64,000 nt of DNA from Brucella pseudintermedia (GCF_008932435.1 NZ_WBWE01000013.1:110396-174395), one strand, 5' to 3'. Positions 1 through 9,214 are shown, counted from the first letter of the stretch. Numbers and translations: made by a program. Notes: generated by a model from the sequence alone, not told the origin.

Positions 1-819
1 GTCATTCTCGCCCGTCTCGTTGAATATCTGAAGCGCAAGGATCAGGCCTTTCGCGTCATCGACACCCATGCCGGCATCGGGCTTTACGATCTGAAAGGCG
101 TGGAAGCCGGCAAGACCGGCGAATGGACGGGTGGCATCGACCGCATCGTGGAAGCCGTCCAGAAAGGCCAGATCGAGCAGCCCGCGCTGGAATTGCTGGA
201 GCCTTATCTTGCCGCCGTCAGCGCCGTCAACGAGGGCGAAACGCTCCGCCATTATCCGGGTTCGCCGCTTCTCGTGCGGCATTTGCTGCGCAAGCAGGAC
301 CGCTTGTCCGCGCTGGAACTGCACCCGCAGGATTCGGCCAGGCTGGCGAAACTCTTCGAGGGTGACTATCAGGTGCGCGTGACCGAGCTCGACGGCTGGC
401 TTGCGCTTGGCGCCCACCTGCCGCCGAAGGAAAAACGCGGCATGGTGCTGGTCGATCCGCCTTTTGAAAAGGAAGGCGAATTCGACCGTCTGGTCGACGG
501 TCTTGTCAAGGCGCACAAGCGTTTCAGCGGCGGGATCTACGCGCTTTGGTATCCGATAAAGGACCGCAGGGAGACGGAACGGTTCACCCGACGCCTGCGT
601 GAAACCGGCATTCCCAAGATCATGCAGATCGAGCTTGCGATTCGCGCGCCTTCCGCCGAACCGCGTCTCGACGGCACTGGCATGATTGTCGTCAATCCGC
701 CTTTTACACTCGAAAGTGAGATGCAAACCCTGCTTCCCTGCCTTACCAAGCTTCTGGCCGAGGAAAAGGGGAGCAATTTCAGCATCAAGTGGGTGCGTAG
801 CGAGACGGATCGCACTTGA
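1..819 (+). CDS. rlmJ: 23S rRNA (adenine2030-N6)-methyltransferase RlmJ, 5'-truncated by window edge
   Basis: RlmJ methylates A2030 of 23S rRNA using S-adenosylmethionine. The reading frame is open from base 1, so the real start lies upstream of the window; the first visible residues (VILARLVEYLKRK) match the region just after the family's N-terminal segment. Motif I appears as DTHAGIGLYDL at about codon 21, and the catalytic NPPY-type motif of N6-adenine methyltransferases is present as VDPPF (about codon 150). A later PPF near the C-terminus (VNPPF) is also visible. About 272 codons remain, so only a short N-terminal piece is missing. An in-frame GTG at 100 exists, but it lies after motif I and is not the start. 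The next gene follows after about 95 bases. Confidence 0.93.
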   Translation, partial: VILARLVEYLKRKDQAFRVIDTHAGIGLYDLKGVEAGKTGEWTGGIDRIVEAVQKGQIEQPALELLEPYLAAVSAVNEGETLRHYPGSPLLVRHLLRKQDRLSALELHPQDSARLAKLFEGDYQVRVTELDGWLALGAHLPPKEKRGMVLVDPPFEKEGEFDRLVDGLVKAHKRFSGGIYALWYPIKDRRETERFTRRLRETGIPKIMQIELAIRAPSAEPRLDGTGMIVVNPPFTLESEMQTLLPCLTKLLAEEKGSNFSIKWVRSETDRT

Positions 820-914
820 CCCGCGTGAAACGGTGACAGAAACTGCAACCCGACGAGGCTTCGGCCATCACAGAATTCAGCGAGTTGGCTCGCAATTTCG
901 GACAGGATAGAGAT

Positions 915-1382
915 ATGCAACGAACCCTGGATCGCATCGGACAGTTTTCACGCGCAGCCGCTTTCGCCGCAGCCGTCCTTCCCCTGACGCTGGCTTCCCT
1001 GCCCGCGAGCGCCGCAGATTATCTTGCTCCGGCTCCCGCAGGCGTTGCCGGTGCGGGCGCGTGCAGCCAGCAAAGCGTGCTCCGCTCGGTGGTTTCCGAT
1101 TTCGGCTATCAGGTGCGCCACGTCCCGAACCTGCCGCAGGTCGGCATCACTGCCATGAGCGACGTTCAACTGACGCGCTATGAACCAAAGACCAATCCGG
1201 CCCAGATCGAGCGCACTTATTGCAAGGCAACCGCCGTTCTGAGCGATGGCCAGTATCGTTCGGTCTGGTATATGGTTGAGGAAGGTCAGGGCTTTGCATC
1301 CATGGGCCGCAACGTCGAGTTCTGCGTAGACGGTTTCGACCGCTGGTATGTGTATGACGCCCGGTGCCGCGTTCTTCGCTAG
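915..1382 (+). CDS. secreted hypothetical protein
   Basis: This 155-residue protein has no family I can name. It has a clear Sec signal peptide of about 33 residues with a long alanine-rich core ending in an ASA motif, so the product is probably periplasmic. The mature part holds four cysteines (in ACSQQ, RTYCKA, EFCVDG and DARCRV), enough for two disulfides. ATG 915 was chosen over the in-frame TTG at 885 because it begins the signal peptide directly and is preceded by an AGGATAGAG ribosome-binding stretch. Its stop is followed by 83 bases before the RNase T2 gene, which is also secreted. A function cannot be assigned. Confidence 0.7.
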   Translation: MQRTLDRIGQFSRAAAFAAAVLPLTLASLPASAADYLAPAPAGVAGAGACSQQSVLRSVVSDFGYQVRHVPNLPQVGITAMSDVQLTRYEPKTNPAQIERTYCKATAVLSDGQYRSVWYMVEEGQGFASMGRNVEFCVDGFDRWYVYDARCRVLR

Positions 1383-1465
1383 TGACTACTCAAAGTCGCC
1401 CTGCCGGCCTGCCGCTTTTTGATTCAGACACTGAAGCCGCAGGGCAACCATTGAGTGGAGGGCAT

Positions 1466-2134
1466 ATGCTGCGGAAGTTTGGCGCTGCTGCGATCACGTT
1501 GCTTGCAGCGGCGATGGCGAATGTCCTGCCTGTACGCGCCGATGACATTCCGGGCGAGTTCGACTTTTATGTCCTCGCCCTCACCTGGTCGCCAAGCTAT
1601 TGCGCATCGGAAGGCCCACGCGCCAACAAGCAGCAATGCGGCACCAACCGGCCTTTCGGTTTCGTGGTGCATGGTCTGTGGCCGCAGAACGAACGGGGTT
1701 ATCCGGCGAACTGCCGGGTCGACAATAACCGAAGCGGCGGCAGCTATGTGCCGCGACGGATTATTTCCAACCTCTCGGACATCATGCCCGCTGCCGGTCT
1801 CGTCGCCTATCAATGGCGCAAGCATGGCAGTTGTTCCGGCCTTTCCCAGAATGATTATTTCGACACGCTGCGCAACGCTTTCGATCAGGTCAAGATTCCG
1901 CCAAGCCTGCGCAGTCTTGCCAGCGGGCGGCGCGTCGATCCCATGCTTGTTGAAAAAGCCTTCGTCGCTGCCAATCCCGGCATGAAGCCGGACGGTATTT
2001 CGATCAGTTGCAAGCGGAATTACCTGCAGGAAGTCCGCATCTGCATGACAAAGGACCTGCAATTCCGTTCCTGCAGCGAGGTGGACGCCAATGCCTGCCG
2101 AAGCCGCTCCGTGATGGTGCCCCCTACGCGATAG
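1466..2134 (+). CDS. ribonuclease T2 family protein, secreted
   Basis: RNase T2 enzymes are acid endoribonucleases that cut RNA through a 2',3'-cyclic phosphate. This 222-residue protein carries a signal peptide (about residues 1-25), the first catalytic segment FVVHGLWP with His69, and the second segment YQWRKHGSC with His120. Several cysteines could form the family's disulfides. In the second segment the usual His-Glu pair (HEW) is Tyr115-Gln116 here, so the conserved acid residue is a glutamine; activity may be altered. ATG 1466 follows a GGAGGG ribosome-binding site and starts the signal peptide, whereas the longer frame from 1364 overlaps the preceding gene. Product is probably periplasmic; RNA scavenging is an inference. 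Confidence 0.88.
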   Translation: MLRKFGAAAITLLAAAMANVLPVRADDIPGEFDFYVLALTWSPSYCASEGPRANKQQCGTNRPFGFVVHGLWPQNERGYPANCRVDNNRSGGSYVPRRIISNLSDIMPAAGLVAYQWRKHGSCSGLSQNDYFDTLRNAFDQVKIPPSLRSLASGRRVDPMLVEKAFVAANPGMKPDGISISCKRNYLQEVRICMTKDLQFRSCSEVDANACRSRSVMVPPTR

Positions 2135-2163
2135 ACCCTACCTACCCTGTTCAGGAAGTTACG

Positions 2164-2763
2164 ATGACACAGATACTCTATTCACCCGCTTCACCCTATA
2201 GCGCGAAGGTTCGCATGGCTGCCCATCACGCGGGCATTCCGTTTGAAAGCGTCATCGTCAACACCTCGGCGGAACCGGAAAATCTCATCCATGCCAATCC
2301 GCTTGGAAAGATTCCAACGCTGGTGACGGATGACGGCAAAGGCATTTTCGACAGCCGGGCAATCACCCAGTATCTGGACCGGGTTTCGGGCAAAAAGCTT
2401 TTTCCGCGCAATGCCGAAAAACGCACCGATGCGGAGCGTTATGAAGCCATTGCCGACGGTCTTTGCGACGTGCTTCTGGCGCATGTCTATGAACGGCGCA
2501 TGCGTCCGGAAGAGAAGGTCCACCAGCCTTGGCTCGACCTGCAATGGCGCAAGGCCGAACGCGCGCTCGACCTTCTGAATGAAGCGCCGCCGCGTCTGGC
2601 AGGCAAGCTGCATGTGGGGCATATCGCCGTTGCAGCCGCGCTCGGCTATCTGGCGCTGCGTTTTGAAGGCAAATGGGAGCGCAACCGCTCCAAGCTCAAG
2701 CGCTGGATGAAGCGTTTTCAGGAACTGCATCCGGAACTGACGGAACTTTTGCCGCACAGCTGA
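2164..2763 (+). CDS. glutathione S-transferase family protein
   Basis: This 199-residue protein has the thioredoxin-like N-terminal GST domain (YSPASPYSAKVR with the predicted active-site serine region, then NPLGKIPTL with the cis-proline, and DSRAITQYLD for glutathione binding) followed by an all-helical C-terminal domain. It is expected to be cytosolic and to conjugate or bind glutathione; the substrate is unknown. ATG 2164 is preceded by AGGAAG and starts exactly at the family's first strand, while the frame extends upstream into the RNase T2 gene without support. The gene is only 29 bases after the RNase T2 stop, so they may be co-transcribed. A strong terminator follows. Confidence 0.88.
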   Translation: MTQILYSPASPYSAKVRMAAHHAGIPFESVIVNTSAEPENLIHANPLGKIPTLVTDDGKGIFDSRAITQYLDRVSGKKLFPRNAEKRTDAERYEAIADGLCDVLLAHVYERRMRPEEKVHQPWLDLQWRKAERALDLLNEAPPRLAGKLHVGHIAVAAALGYLALRFEGKWERNRSKLKRWMKRFQELHPELTELLPHS

Positions 2764-2774
2764 TGGCCGAAACG

Positions 2775-2807
2775 AATGAAAACCCCGGATTTTCCGGGGT
2801 TTTCATT
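2775..2807. terminator. bidirectional rho-independent terminator between gst and ampC
   Basis: A perfect 14-bp inverted repeat (AATGAAAACCCCGG / CCGGGGTTTTCATT) with a five-base loop lies between the convergent gst and ampC genes. The GC core is flanked by A4 on one side and T4 on the other, so it can end transcription from both directions. Confidence 0.9.
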
Positions 2808-2812
2808 GCGGT

Positions 2813-3976
2813 TTACTGTTTCCCGTTGATCGCCTGCAAAATCCGGTAAGCGGCTTTTATGCGCTGATCATTCGGATAGTTTCGGTTGGCGAGCAGAACG
2901 ATTCCGGTCTTTGTCGCGGGAATGAAGGCCGCATAGGCACCGAAACCATTGGTGGAGCCGGTCTTGTTGACAAGCATGTTCGGCGACGGCGCGTGCGGGG
3001 AATCGAATTTCTCGATCTTATGGGATTTCCGCGCCATGTCGGACGAATTGCCCGCCAGAAGCGTCTTGAGCGGGACCGGATAAGCATAGATTTCCCAGCC
3101 GAGCCCCTGATTGTTCGCGCCGACACGGTAGTAACCCGTATGGGTTGCGGCGACGGCTTTCTGAAAATCGGGCGCAAGCGGCGAGCTGTCGATATTCAGC
3201 GCGACGAAGCGAAGGAGATCCGGCGCCGTGGTCTTGATGCCGTAGGCCTCCGCATCCAGCGTGCCTGCCGATACCCGGATCGGCTTGTCGGCCTTGGTAT
3301 AGCCGTAGGCATAGTTCTTCATCCGGCTTTCTGGCACATGGACAAACGTGTTTTTCAGGCCGAATGCGGGCAGAAGCTTCTGCTCCATCAACACGTCGAA
3401 CGGCTGGCCCATGCTGCGCGCCGCGAGATAGCCAAACAGCCCGATGCTGGGGTTCGAATAACGGCGCTGCGTGCCCGCCGGATAATCCGGCTTCCACTTC
3501 TTGAAATAGGCCAGCATGGAACTGTCGTCGGTGACTGCATCGGGAAACTGCAATGGCAATCCTCCCGGCGTATAGGTTCCAAGATCGAGCATGGTGATCC
3601 TGTCGAAACTGCTGCCTGTGAGCTCAGGAGCCCATCTGGTTGCGGGATCGGACAGGGAGAAGGTGCCGGTCGCCAATCCATAGCCGCCAAGCGTCGCGGT
3701 AAAGGTCTTGCTGATCGAGCCTATCTCGAAAAGCGTATTCTCATCGACTTTCTGCCCGCCGTCCTTCGACGCCACTCCATAACCGAAGAAATGAATTTTG
3801 CCGTCGATGGTGATGGCAACGCCCATGCCGAGGATTTTTTGCTCGGCCATGAGCGGGCGTACGGTTTCATCGACAATGCGGCGCAGGTCGCTATCGCCTG
3901 CAGCAAGCGCGCGACTGTTCGGGACAATCGCAGCCGTAGCGAGGAGACCGATCAAAAGTGTCGTAGATTTTCTCAT
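2813..3976 (-). CDS. ampC: class C beta-lactamase (OCH-type AmpC cephalosporinase)
   Basis: AmpC hydrolyses penicillins and cephalosporins in the periplasm by a serine acyl-enzyme route. The 387-residue product has a signal peptide of about 26 residues and all three class C motifs: SISK with nucleophile Ser87 and Lys90, YSN at 173-175, and KTG at 338-340. Length is normal for the class. ATG 3976 begins the signal peptide; the longer frame from 4051 runs through the promoter region. The gene is divergent from ampR, the classic inducible arrangement, so expression is probably induced by cell-wall fragments through AmpR. A TATAAT hexamer lies 74 bases upstream. An intact ampC-ampR pair is characteristic of Ochrobactrum-type Brucella. 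The exact OCH variant cannot be given. Confidence 0.97.
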   Translation of the reverse strand: MRKSTTLLIGLLATAAIVPNSRALAAGDSDLRRIVDETVRPLMAEQKILGMGVAITIDGKIHFFGYGVASKDGGQKVDENTLFEIGSISKTFTATLGGYGLATGTFSLSDPATRWAPELTGSSFDRITMLDLGTYTPGGLPLQFPDAVTDDSSMLAYFKKWKPDYPAGTQRRYSNPSIGLFGYLAARSMGQPFDVLMEQKLLPAFGLKNTFVHVPESRMKNYAYGYTKADKPIRVSAGTLDAEAYGIKTTAPDLLRFVALNIDSSPLAPDFQKAVAATHTGYYRVGANNQGLGWEIYAYPVPLKTLLAGNSSDMARKSHKIEKFDSPHAPSPNMLVNKTGSTNGFGAYAAFIPATKTGIVLLANRNYPNDQRIKAAYRILQAINGKQ

Positions 3977-4049
3977 GATAGATGAATAAACCTCATGATT
4001 ATGCGTTCGGCTGCGTCTTAACCAAGACATTAGCCGCACTGCGCGATCC

Positions 4050-4055
4050 ATTATA
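4050..4055 (-). promoter_or_regulatory. candidate -10 element of ampC
   Basis: A perfect TATAAT lies on the minus strand 74 bases upstream of the ampC start. I find no good -35 hexamer at 16-18 bases, as expected for an activator-dependent promoter. A 5-bp inverted repeat (GCTGC-TTGC-GCAGC, 4107-4120) lies further upstream in the divergent region and could be part of an AmpR site; that assignment is inference. Confidence 0.4.
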
Positions 4056-4171
4056 CTGAAACCCGTTTTCCAGGGGATGCAAGCCTTTCAGGCCCTGCTG
4101 ATGTACGCTGCTTGCGCAGCAACGACAAACGACGTTATCTAGCATTTGGCATTAGAAAAATTTGGGTTTTC

Positions 4172-5047
4172 ATGGTTCGTCCGCATCTCCCGCTCAATTC
4201 GCTCCGCGCCTTTGAAGCGTCGGCGCGTCACCTCAGTTTCACCAAGGCCGCGATTGAGCTTTGCGTCACGCAGGCCGCTGTCAGCCATCAGGTCAAAAGC
4301 CTCGAGACCCGCCTCAATGTGACGTTGTTCGAGCGCCTGCCGCGCGGATTGATGCTGACCAAAGAAGGAGAAGCGCTGCTTCCCACGTTGAAAGACGCAT
4401 TCGACCGCATCGCGGGTACGCTTGAGCTTTTCGAGGCCGGGCACTACCGGGAGATATTGCGGGTGGGCGCGGTGGGGACGCTTGCGGTCGGCTGGCTTCT
4501 GCCGCGTCTGCACGATTTCCAGAGTCGCTATCCGTTCATCGACTTGCGCCTTTCGACCAACAATAACCGGGTGGATATCGCGGCGGAAGGACTGGATTAC
4601 GCCATCCGATTCGGCAGCGGTGCATGGCACGGCATCGACGCAACCCGGTTGCTGGAAGCGCCCTTGTCGCCACTATGCATTCCGGAACTGGCGCGTGAAT
4701 TGCGAACACCGGCCGATCTTGCGCGCCATACGCTGCTACGCTCCTATCGTGCCGATGAATGGGCGCAATGGTTTCTGGCGGCGGGCGTTACGGGAGACAT
4801 GCCCCTGCCCCGAAGCATCATGTTCGATTCGTCGCTTGCCATGATGGAAGCTGCCATGCAGGGAGCAGGCATTGCGCTTGCGCCGCCACTGATGTTTTCC
4901 CGGCAATTGTTGTCGGAAACCATCATCCAGCCATTCGAAACGACGGTGACGATGGGCGGCTATTGGCTGACGAGGCTGCAATCGCGGACGGAAACCGAGG
5001 CGATGTCGGCCTTTCGCGGCTGGCTGATGGAAACAGCAAACAGCTGA
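4172..5047 (+). CDS. ampR: LysR-family regulator of beta-lactamase, AmpR
   Basis: AmpR represses or activates ampC depending on whether UDP-MurNAc-pentapeptide or anhydro-muropeptides are bound. The 291-residue protein aligns without gaps with Citrobacter AmpR over its first 140 residues from memory: N-terminal helix-turn-helix (about 6-65), then the effector domain. Residues known to matter for effector sensing, Gly102, Thr103 and Asp135, are all present. The segments RGLMLT, EGLDYAIR and GAWHG, typical of AmpR, are intact. ATG 4172 gives the canonical N-terminus; the upstream in-frame start at 4112 would add an unrelated 20-residue extension. The gene is divergent from ampC with 195 bases between the two starts. 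Confidence 0.96.
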   Translation: MVRPHLPLNSLRAFEASARHLSFTKAAIELCVTQAAVSHQVKSLETRLNVTLFERLPRGLMLTKEGEALLPTLKDAFDRIAGTLELFEAGHYREILRVGAVGTLAVGWLLPRLHDFQSRYPFIDLRLSTNNNRVDIAAEGLDYAIRFGSGAWHGIDATRLLEAPLSPLCIPELARELRTPADLARHTLLRSYRADEWAQWFLAAGVTGDMPLPRSIMFDSSLAMMEAAMQGAGIALAPPLMFSRQLLSETIIQPFETTVTMGGYWLTRLQSRTETEAMSAFRGWLMETANS

Positions 5048-5067
5048 ATCCAAAAACAACGCAACAA

Positions 5068-5095
5068 AAAACCGGACAGTCGCCTGCCCGGTTTT
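5068..5095. terminator. bidirectional terminator between ampR and omp25
   Basis: A hairpin AAAACCGG-a-CAG / TCGC loop / CTG-c-CCGGTTTT lies between two convergent genes. It has one internal mismatch and A/T-rich outer arms, so it can serve both strands. Confidence 0.8.
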
Positions 5096-5116
5096 CCGTG
5101 TTCAATTATCAGATAA

Positions 5117-5758
5117 TTAGAACTTGTAGCCAACGCCGACGCGGATGTCGTGGGTGTCGAGCTTGTTACGGACCGACTCGGTGCCAAGATCATAAGTCTT
5201 GTTGCCGAACTGGGTGTAACGATATTCAACGCGGCCCAGAATGTTGTCCGTGAGCTTGGCTTCCAGACCGGCACCAGCAGTCCAACCAACGCGGAACTTG
5301 CTTTCGTCGTCGAAGCCGTTGTCGAGCTTGACCTGCTTACCAGCAACACCAGCGGTGATGTACGGCATGACCGGGTTCAGGTCGTAGCCGAGACGGCCAC
5401 GCAGCGAGCCTTCGAAGCCTTCCTTGACTTCCAGGCCGTTCTTGGACTTCTTGGCCCAGGAGTAACCGGCGTCACCTTCGAGGCCGTATACGAACTGGTC
5501 CTGCTGGAAGTTCCAGCCAGCGTAGGCGCCAGCCTTCATATCGTCAGGCTTGATGCTGCCATCGGTGTTGGTCTTGGCCTTGTTCCAGCCGTAGCCGAGG
5601 TACAGACCAGTGTAACCGCCAGCCCAGCTGTACTGCGGAGCCATTTCAACCGGAGCCGGAACAGGAGGCTGTTCCTGGATGGCGTCAGCAGCGAAAGCAG
5701 TCGCAGAGAACGGCAGCAGCGCAGCCGAGGCGATTACGAGAGACTTAAGAGTGCGCAT
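5117..5758 (-). CDS. omp25: outer membrane protein Omp25
   Basis: Omp25 is a major 25-kDa outer membrane protein of Brucella that forms a small eight-stranded barrel and is tightly linked to peptidoglycan. The product has exactly the 213 residues known for the family: a 23-residue signal peptide ([12 protein letters not shown]... ending AFA), the linker with QEQPPVPAP, then alternating barrel strands ending in the C-terminal aromatic YKF needed for BAM recognition. ATG 5758 is preceded by AAGGAG and begins the signal peptide; the longer frame to 5917 covers the promoter. In Brucella this gene is controlled by BvrR/BvrS; no such site could be recognised here. Differences from classical Brucella Omp25 are scattered substitutions, consistent with an Ochrobactrum orthologue. 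Confidence 0.96.
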   Translation of the reverse strand: MRTLKSLVIASAALLPFSATAFAADAIQEQPPVPAPVEMAPQYSWAGGYTGLYLGYGWNKAKTNTDGSIKPDDMKAGAYAGWNFQQDQFVYGLEGDAGYSWAKKSKNGLEVKEGFEGSLRGRLGYDLNPVMPYITAGVAGKQVKLDNGFDDESKFRVGWTAGAGLEAKLTDNILGRVEYRYTQFGNKTYDLGTESVRNKLDTHDIRVGVGYKF

Positions 5759-5919
5759 AGCATTCTCCTTACACAAATTACCTTTTGCGCGGTCCCTTAT
5801 CGGGCGGGCGACATTGGGAGTAATCGTCCATGCCGCGCTGACAGGACCGACATATCGGCGGTAATTGCGGCACGAAATGCCCGCTTCTGTGGAGAGAACC
5901 TGTCGAGAACGTGGCAAAA

Positions 5920-5941
5920 TTGCGATGTTGCATTATCGCAA
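5920..5941. promoter_or_regulatory. inverted repeat in the omp25 / SDR divergent region
   Basis: TTGCGAT and its exact reverse complement ATCGCAA are separated by eight bases in the 377-base region (5759-6135) between omp25 and the divergent SDR gene. The shape fits a dimeric regulator site. The rest of that region shows no other feature I can name; it presumably holds the omp25 promoter. Confidence 0.4.
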
Positions 5942-6135
5942 CGCCGACTACGGGCAACTATATGGGAGAAGGATGGTGGCTGCGTTGCTGCTCTTCACCG
6001 GCCAGATGAAACGAAGTCGCTGAAATCTCTACAAATTTGTCAGCTATGGAGGTTGCCGACGCTGTTTTTAGCTGTAATTTTCCGACCGAAGTGGCATGAA
6101 ATCGATTGAAGAATCTCGATAAGGAAGTGTTTACC

Positions 6136-6921
6136 GTGTTGAATGATCACGAGCCCCGCCTGCTTGCCAAATGCCCGGTTCTGGTAACCGGCGGCGCGCG
6201 GCGCATTGGAAAGGCAATCGTCGAAGACCTTGCCGCCCATGGCTTCCCGGTCGCCATACACTGCAATCACTCCGTCGATGAAGGCGCAGCCCTTGCGAGC
6301 GCCATAAACGAGCGAGGCGGCATCGCCCGCGTGGTACGTGCCGATCTTTCGTCCGAAGCCGATGTGCGCAATCTCGTCAAAGATGCCTCGAGCCAGATCG
6401 GGCCGATCCGACTTTTGATCAACAATGCCTCGCTTTTTGAAGATGACCAGATCGGGCAACTGGACATGGCGCTGTGGGACAAGCATTTTGCCATTCACCT
6501 GAAAGCTCCCGTCCTGCTGGCCGAAGAAATGGCGAATGCCTTGCCCGAGGGTGAGGATGGGCTTGTGGTCAATGTGATCGACCAGCGCGTGTGGAAGCTC
6601 AATCCGAACTTCTTTTCCTATACGCTCTCGAAAACGGCGCTTTGGAATGCCACCCGCACCATGGCGCAGGCGCTTGCGCCGCGAATCCGGGTCAATGCAA
6701 TCGCCCCCGGCCCCACATTGCCGAGCGAAAGGCAGAAGCCGGGTGATTTCGAACAGCAGGTCGAGAAACTTCTTTTGCAGCGCGCGCCGGAATTGTCGGA
6801 ATTTGGGCGTACTGTTCGCTATTTCTGGGAAAGCCGCTCCGTCACCGGCCAGATGATCGCGCTTGATGGCGGCCAGCATCTGGCATGGGAAACCCCGGAT
6901 ATTGCAGGAATCACCGAATGA
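6136..6921 (+). CDS. short-chain dehydrogenase/reductase, FolM/pteridine-reductase-like
   Basis: This 261-residue SDR has the NAD(P)-binding motif VTGGARRIG near its N-terminus, the NNAS motif (an A/G-to-S change seen in pteridine reductase and FolM relatives), and the catalytic Tyr-x-x-x-Lys as YTLSK. The RR in the cofactor motif suggests NADPH. A role as an alternative dihydrofolate/dihydromonapterin reductase is inferred from these motifs, not shown. GTG 6136 is chosen because AAGGAAG lies eight bases before it; an in-frame TTG at 6106 lacks a site. Its stop overlaps the uvrC start as ATGA, so the two are translationally coupled. Confidence 0.75.
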   Translation: MLNDHEPRLLAKCPVLVTGGARRIGKAIVEDLAAHGFPVAIHCNHSVDEGAALASAINERGGIARVVRADLSSEADVRNLVKDASSQIGPIRLLINNASLFEDDQIGQLDMALWDKHFAIHLKAPVLLAEEMANALPEGEDGLVVNVIDQRVWKLNPNFFSYTLSKTALWNATRTMAQALAPRIRVNAIAPGPTLPSERQKPGDFEQQVEKLLLQRAPELSEFGRTVRYFWESRSVTGQMIALDGGQHLAWETPDIAGITE

Positions 6922-8993
6922 CCGGAAACCGCAAGAACAATGAGGACGCCGTTGCCAACCTGCCGCCGGATGACGAGCAGGATGTGGCAGGTTTCATCAT
7001 TGGCGATGCGGAAACCGAAGAGGAAGACGAGAGCGACGACGTAGTCGAAGCCTCTGCACCGCCCTCCGCTGCCGATTCGATCCAGTGGGATTCCTCCGAT
7101 GGCCTGCCGGATATCGAGGGCCTCAGCGGGCAGGACATCATCAATGCTTTCGTGAAACGCCTGCCCAATAATCCGGGCGTCTATCGCATGTTCAACAGCG
7201 ATGGTGACGTGCTCTATGTCGGCAAGGCGCGCAATCTCAAGAAGCGCGTGTCCAACTATGCGCGCGGGATCGGCCATTCCAATCGTATAACGCGAATGAT
7301 CCGCGAAACGGTGACGATGGAATTCGTCGTCACCCGTACGGAAACCGAAGCCCTGCTGCTGGAAGCTAATCTCATCAAGCGATTGCGCCCGCGCTTCAAC
7401 GTGCTGATGCGCGACGACAAGTCGTTTCCCTATATTCTTTTGACCGGCGACCATCGGGCGCCCGGCATCTTCAAGCATCGCGGCGCCCGGTCCCGCAAGG
7501 GAGACTATTTCGGCCCCTTCGCCTCGGCTGGCGCCGTGGGCCGCACGATCAATGCGCTTCAGCGCGCGTTCCTGCTGCGAACCTGCACGGATTCGGTTTT
7601 TGAAACACGCACCCGCCCTTGTCTTCTCTATCAGATCAAGCGCTGTTCCGGCCCGTGCACGCATGAGATCAGCGACGCGGACTATGCCGAACTTGTCAGC
7701 GAGGCCAAAGCCTTCCTTTCAGGCAAAAGCCAGTCGGTGAAAGACCATCTGGCAGCCGCAATGCAGGCCGCATCCGCCGATCTCGACTTTGAACATGCGG
7801 CGGTCTACCGCGACCGTCTGGCCGCACTTTCCCATGTTCAGTCGCATCAGGGCATCAATCCGCAGACAGTTGAAGAAGCAGACGTTTTCGCCATCCATCA
7901 GGAAGGCGGCATGACCTGCATTCAGGTCTTCTTCTTCCGTACCGGCCAGAACTGGGGCAACCGTGCCTATTTTCCGAAAGCCGACAGTTCGCTCGGACCC
8001 GCGGAGGTTCTCGGGGCCTTCCTGTCCCAATTCTACGACGACAAGCCATGCCCGCGTCTTGTTCTCTTGTCCGAGACTGTGGAGGAACAATCGCTGATCG
8101 CCGAAGCGCTGTCGACGCGCGCAGGACATAAAGTGCAGGTCAACGTGCCGCAACGCGGCGAGAAGAAGGATCTTGTCGATCACGCCCTCACCAACGCGCG
8201 CGAGGCGCTTGGACGACGGCTTGCCGAAACATCGTCGCAGGCACGCCTGTTGCAAGGCATGGCCGAGACCTTCGGCCTGTCGCAGCCGCCGCGCCGGATC
8301 GAGGTCTATGATAACTCGCATATCATGGGCACGAATGCTGTCGGCGGCATGATCGTCGCCGGGCCGGAAGGTTTTGTCAAAAACCAGTACCGCAAGTTCA
8401 ACATCCGCTCGACGGACATTACGCCGGGCGACGATTTCGGCATGATGCGCGAGGTGATTGAGCGGCGCTTCTCGCGGCTGGTGAAAGAACATGGCGCGCC
8501 GGAAGAACAGACCAACGCTGAGGCGACCGATGCGTTTCCCGCATGGCCCGATGTCATCTTGATCGACGGCGGGCAAGGTCAGGTGGGCGCTGTGCGGCAG
8601 ATTCTTGGCGAGCTTGGCATCAGCCATCTTGTCAATGCCATCGGCATTGCGAAGGGCGTCGACCGCGAGGCGGGACGCGAGCGCTTCTTCGTGGAAGGCA
8701 AGCAGCCCTTCACGCTGCCGCCGCGCGATCCCGTGCTCTATTTCATCCAGCGTCTGCGCGATGAGGCGCACCGCTTCGCCATCGGCACGCATCGCGCCCG
8801 GCGCAAGAAGGAAATGGTCAAGAATCCGCTCGATGAAATCGCGGGAATCGGACCATCGCGCAAGCGTGCGCTTCTGCACCATTTCGGGACCGCGAAGGCC
8901 GTGTCACGCGCCGCCGTCGAGGACCTTATGCAGATTGACGGCATTTCGGAAGCCATGGCGCGGACGATTCATGACCATTTCCGGGATCGATGA
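6918..8993 (+). CDS. uvrC: excinuclease ABC subunit C
   Basis: UvrC makes the 3' and 5' incisions in nucleotide excision repair after UvrA2B loading. The 691-residue product has an unusually acidic leader of about 75 residues, then the GIY-YIG nuclease domain (NNPGVYRM and [12 protein letters not shown]), the UVR UvrB-binding segment (about residues 230-270), the UvrC RNase H-like nuclease ([19 protein letters not shown]) and a C-terminal helix-hairpin-helix ([13 protein letters not shown]). The longer frame starting at 6885 is rejected in favour of ATG 6918, which overlaps the SDR stop by four bases. The gene is intact. The acidic N-terminal extension is known from other alphaproteobacterial UvrCs. 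Confidence 0.97.
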   Translation: MTGNRKNNEDAVANLPPDDEQDVAGFIIGDAETEEEDESDDVVEASAPPSAADSIQWDSSDGLPDIEGLSGQDIINAFVKRLPNNPGVYRMFNSDGDVLYVGKARNLKKRVSNYARGIGHSNRITRMIRETVTMEFVVTRTETEALLLEANLIKRLRPRFNVLMRDDKSFPYILLTGDHRAPGIFKHRGARSRKGDYFGPFASAGAVGRTINALQRAFLLRTCTDSVFETRTRPCLLYQIKRCSGPCTHEISDADYAELVSEAKAFLSGKSQSVKDHLAAAMQAASADLDFEHAAVYRDRLAALSHVQSHQGINPQTVEEADVFAIHQEGGMTCIQVFFFRTGQNWGNRAYFPKADSSLGPAEVLGAFLSQFYDDKPCPRLVLLSETVEEQSLIAEALSTRAGHKVQVNVPQRGEKKDLVDHALTNAREALGRRLAETSSQARLLQGMAETFGLSQPPRRIEVYDNSHIMGTNAVGGMIVAGPEGFVKNQYRKFNIRSTDITPGDDFGMMREVIERRFSRLVKEHGAPEEQTNAEATDAFPAWPDVILIDGGQGQVGAVRQILGELGISHLVNAIGIAKGVDREAGRERFFVEGKQPFTLPPRDPVLYFIQRLRDEAHRFAIGTHRARRKKEMVKNPLDEIAGIGPSRKRALLHHFGTAKAVSRAAVEDLMQIDGISEAMARTIHDHFRDR

Positions 8994-9030
8994 CACAAAC
9001 TTGTCCGGGAATCATCTACAAGCGTCATTA

Positions 9031-9131
9031 GAGCGCATCCTGAAAAGTGCGAAACGGTTTTCAGATAAGATGCGCGTCAAAACAAAGAATTAGAGCGTCG
9101 ATCTGATCCAATCAGATCGAAACGCGCTCTA
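9031..9131. repeat. dispersed two-hairpin palindromic repeat, copy A
   Basis: A full copy of an intergenic mosaic repeat. The first hairpin has outer arms GCGCATC / GATGCGC around GAAAA...TTTTC (9033-9075). The second has AGAGCG / CGCTCT outer arms around GATCTGAT / ATCAGATC (9092-9130). The same element recurs at 42910-43006 and, in reverse and diverged, at 24700-24796; half copies are at 34834-34877 and 42101-42148. It resembles rhizobial RIME and Brucella palindromic repeats in design; assignment to a named family needs a search. Confidence 0.85.
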
Positions 9132-9214
9132 AGTCCCGGCCGAACATGTTAGCGGGAGTTGATTTTATGTCATATCCCTGTTGATGTGCGGCTGACAAAC
9201 ATGCGGCGGAACGA

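Noticed and set aside
1364..1465. Upstream extension of the RNase T2 frame
   Set aside because: It overlaps the preceding gene and precedes a good signal peptide start with its own ribosome-binding site.
2993..3985. Long open frame (330 codons, plus strand) opposite ampC
   Set aside because: It is antisense to a fully motif-bearing beta-lactamase gene; GC-rich codon use leaves long antisense frames open.
5150..6109. Open frame of 319 codons opposite omp25 and its promoter
   Set aside because: It is antisense to omp25 and has no recognisable domain.
7719..8882. Minus-strand frame of 387 codons inside uvrC
   Set aside because: Pure antisense shadow; uvrC is intact with all domains.
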